The notes beneath the pieces are model-generated. The model was not told the origin of the DNA. It searched no databases and worked only from the letters and a program-made list of their open reading frames with translations. From Oscillospiraceae bacterium (lineage in GTDB: Bacteria > Bacillota > Clostridia > Oscillospirales > Ruminococcaceae): DNA of 9,590 nucleotides. This document shows, one piece after another, positions 8,557 through 9,590 of the stretch (positions within the stretch are counted from its first letter, which is position 1; every line of letters begins with the position of its first letter). Location: contig JAITVF010000152.1 in NCBI GenBank assembly GCA_031285945.1, positions 1 through 9,590 of the forward strand, written 5' to 3'. The translations under genes and the position numbers were made by a program.

Positions 8557-8570
8557 TAGCCTGTGGTGCA

Positions 8571-8605
8571 TACCGGGTCCCGGTACCGGAATACTCATAG
8601 AGTAT
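8571..8605 (+). promoter_or_regulatory. Cluster of dyad symmetries in the ABC operon leader
   Basis: TACCGGG-T-CCCGGTA (8571-8585) is a perfect inverted repeat and overlaps CCGGTACCGG (8580-8589). A third, ATACTC-ATA-GAGTAT (8591-8605), ends immediately before the ribosome binding site AAGGGGG (8606-8612). The position just downstream of the candidate promoter suits an operator or a translation-controlling hairpin. No regulator is encoded in the window. Confidence 0.45.
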
Positions 8606-8623
8606 AAGGGGGCGCATGGGGTT

Positions 8624-9343
8624 TTGCCACTGCTTGAGGTAAAAGAGGTTTATATGCGCTACGGGGCGCAGGAGGTGCTGGGCGGGGTATCCTTCCTGGC
8701 CGAGAGGGGTACGGTTACCGCTATAATCGGCAAAAACGGATGCGGAAAATCCACCCTGCTGGCCATTATGGCGGGAAGGCTTCGCCCTGCCGGCGGCTCG
8801 GTTCTGCTCGGCGGCCGGGATATCCTTAAAGGCGGCGCCCCGGGCGGCCGCGTTAGCTGCCTGCCCCAGGGCGATATACTATTTGGGGAGCTTTCGGTAA
8901 GGGATAACCTTAATTTTTGGGGCAGGGCGGCGGGTATATCGGCCGGGGAGGCGGTAAAAAGCCGGTTTGTAGGTATGCTGGGGCTTGGGGACTTCATGAA
9001 AAAGAAGGTGAGAGAGCTGAGCGGCGGAATGCGCAGAAGAGCCGCCATAGCCGCGAGCCTTTTGGGAGATCCCGATTTAATTTTGCTCGACGAGCCTTTT
9101 GCGGGGCTCGACCTTATTTATCGCGAGGAGCTTAAAGGTTTTCTACTGTCCATGAAAGAAGACGGGAAGACCATAATATATACTACCCACAGCCCCGGGG
9201 AGCTTGAAGGCTTAAGCGACCGGGCGGCCCTTCTTGCGGGCGGGAAAATCGCCCTGCAAAAACCCCTGGCCGGGCTCGCGGGGGATACCCAGAGCCTGAG
9301 CCGACTATTTTTATCATATTTAAGGAGAGATAATAATGACTGA
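8624..9343 (+). CDS. ABC transporter ATP-binding protein
   Basis: The 239-residue protein is a single nucleotide-binding domain that powers an ABC transporter. It starts at TTG 8624, 11 bases after AAGGGGG (8606-8612); the only nearby ATG (8616) is in another frame. The motifs are complete: Walker A GKNGCGKST (36-44), Q-loop LPQGD (Gln82), signature LSGGM (132-136), Walker B LILLDEP with catalytic Glu157, D-loop AGLD (160-163) and H-loop His189 in TTHS. The C-terminus after the H-loop is short, with the usual DRAALLAGGKIA strand and no regulatory domain. The next gene overlaps its last 8 bases. The substrate cannot be told. The arrangement fits an ABC-2-type exporter, but this is inference. 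Confidence 0.93.
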   Translation: MPLLEVKEVYMRYGAQEVLGGVSFLAERGTVTAIIGKNGCGKSTLLAIMAGRLRPAGGSVLLGGRDILKGGAPGGRVSCLPQGDILFGELSVRDNLNFWGRAAGISAGEAVKSRFVGMLGLGDFMKKKVRELSGGMRRRAAIAASLLGDPDLILLDEPFAGLDLIYREELKGFLLSMKEDGKTIIYTTHSPGELEGLSDRAALLAGGKIALQKPLAGLAGDTQSLSRLFLSYLRRDNND

Positions 9344-9590
9344 CGACAACATGACGAATAACAGCAACCCCTTTGCGGAGGGAGAAAAGCCGGGTAACGG
9401 CGAAAATATCCCCAAGTCCGGCCAGCCCGAGTTTATTGAAGGCGAGGTTCCCGGCCCCGGAACGCCCGAGACGCCCGCCTACGGTGAGCGCCAGCCCGGA
9501 TACGGGCAGATAGACCCCAGCTTTGCCCCCGGGTACGGCGGCGGCGGGAGTGAGCTTCCCCCCAAAAAGAGCGTGCTGCCAAAGGTTCTT
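9336..9590 (+). CDS. N-terminal part of an acidic Pro/Gly-rich protein, possibly the ABC membrane partner (3' end outside window)
   Basis: ATG 9336 follows AAGGAGA (9322-9328) by 7 bases and opens a frame that runs off the window after 85 codons. It overlaps the ATPase gene by 8 bp, indicating tight translational linkage. The visible part is hydrophilic, acidic and low-complexity, rich in Pro, Gly, Glu and Asn (for example PGPGTPETP, ERQPGYGQIDP, GYGGGG). It ends with PPKKSVLPKVL, a basic stretch that often comes just before a first transmembrane helix. It may be an ABC permease with a disordered cytoplasmic N-terminus, but no membrane segment is within view. It is not otherwise recognised. 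Confidence 0.8.
   Translation, partial: MTDDNMTNNSNPFAEGEKPGNGENIPKSGQPEFIEGEVPGPGTPETPAYGERQPGYGQIDPSFAPGYGGGGSELPPKKSVLPKVL

Noticed and set aside
8616..8642. ATG 8616 as the start of the ABC ATPase gene
   Set aside because: It is out of frame with the ATPase and reaches a stop after eight codons; TTG 8624 gives the expected N-terminus.
8917..9135. 72-residue + strand frame inside the ABC ATPase gene
   Set aside because: It is a shifted frame over the signature and Walker B region with no coding features of its own.

Overview
The window looks like chromosomal DNA from a GC-rich member of the Clostridia, most likely Oscillospiraceae-like. This is inferred from the Gram-positive form of GyrA and GyrB (including the [11 protein letters not shown] variant of the GyrB TOPRIM region), a clostridial-type TOPRIM/DUF4093 protein, and a neighbouring pair of MBOAT and DHHW-type surface acyltransferase proteins. 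All genes lie on the + strand and are closely packed. Although the DNA is GC-rich, the isoleucine codon ATA is heavily used.

Positions 1-5729 carry a DNA-topology and replication block. The 3' part of gyrB (start outside the window) is followed by complete gyrA, then holA (DNA polymerase III delta subunit) and a small TOPRIM protein whose start codon overlaps the holA stop. holA has no in-frame ATG, GTG or TTG near its true N-terminus and most likely starts at CTG 4096, behind a Shine-Dalgarno heptamer identical to the one in front of gyrA. GyrA has alanine at the quinolone-contacting position 83, and GyrB has tryptophan at the position equivalent to E. coli Lys447.

Positions 5755-8262 carry two genes: a multi-pass MBOAT membrane protein (AlgI/DltB-like) and a membrane-anchored DHHW/AlgX-like protein. 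Together these would normally form a cell-surface O-acylation system. Both reading frames are intact and keep their scaffold motifs. The MBOAT protein has Leu in place of the catalytic His of the WHG motif. The DHHW protein has EDGL in place of DHHW and GDH in place of the expected Ser motif. The pair looks like two co-inherited pseudoenzymes, or a divergent system with different chemistry, and is the most interesting part of the window.

Positions 8263-8623 are the only long non-coding stretch. The first ~245 bp hold three copies (one inverted) of a structured repeat made of a GC-rich hairpin and a conserved GGGTGTTTTG block, two of them with an adjacent near-perfect CACCCTCTTT palindrome. 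Stem bases change in a paired way between copies. A candidate sigma-A-type promoter and small dyad symmetries follow.

Positions 8624-9590 carry an ABC transporter ATPase (TTG start) overlapping by 8 bp with a truncated gene. That gene's visible N-terminus is an acidic, Pro/Gly-rich segment; it may encode the membrane partner of the ATPase.
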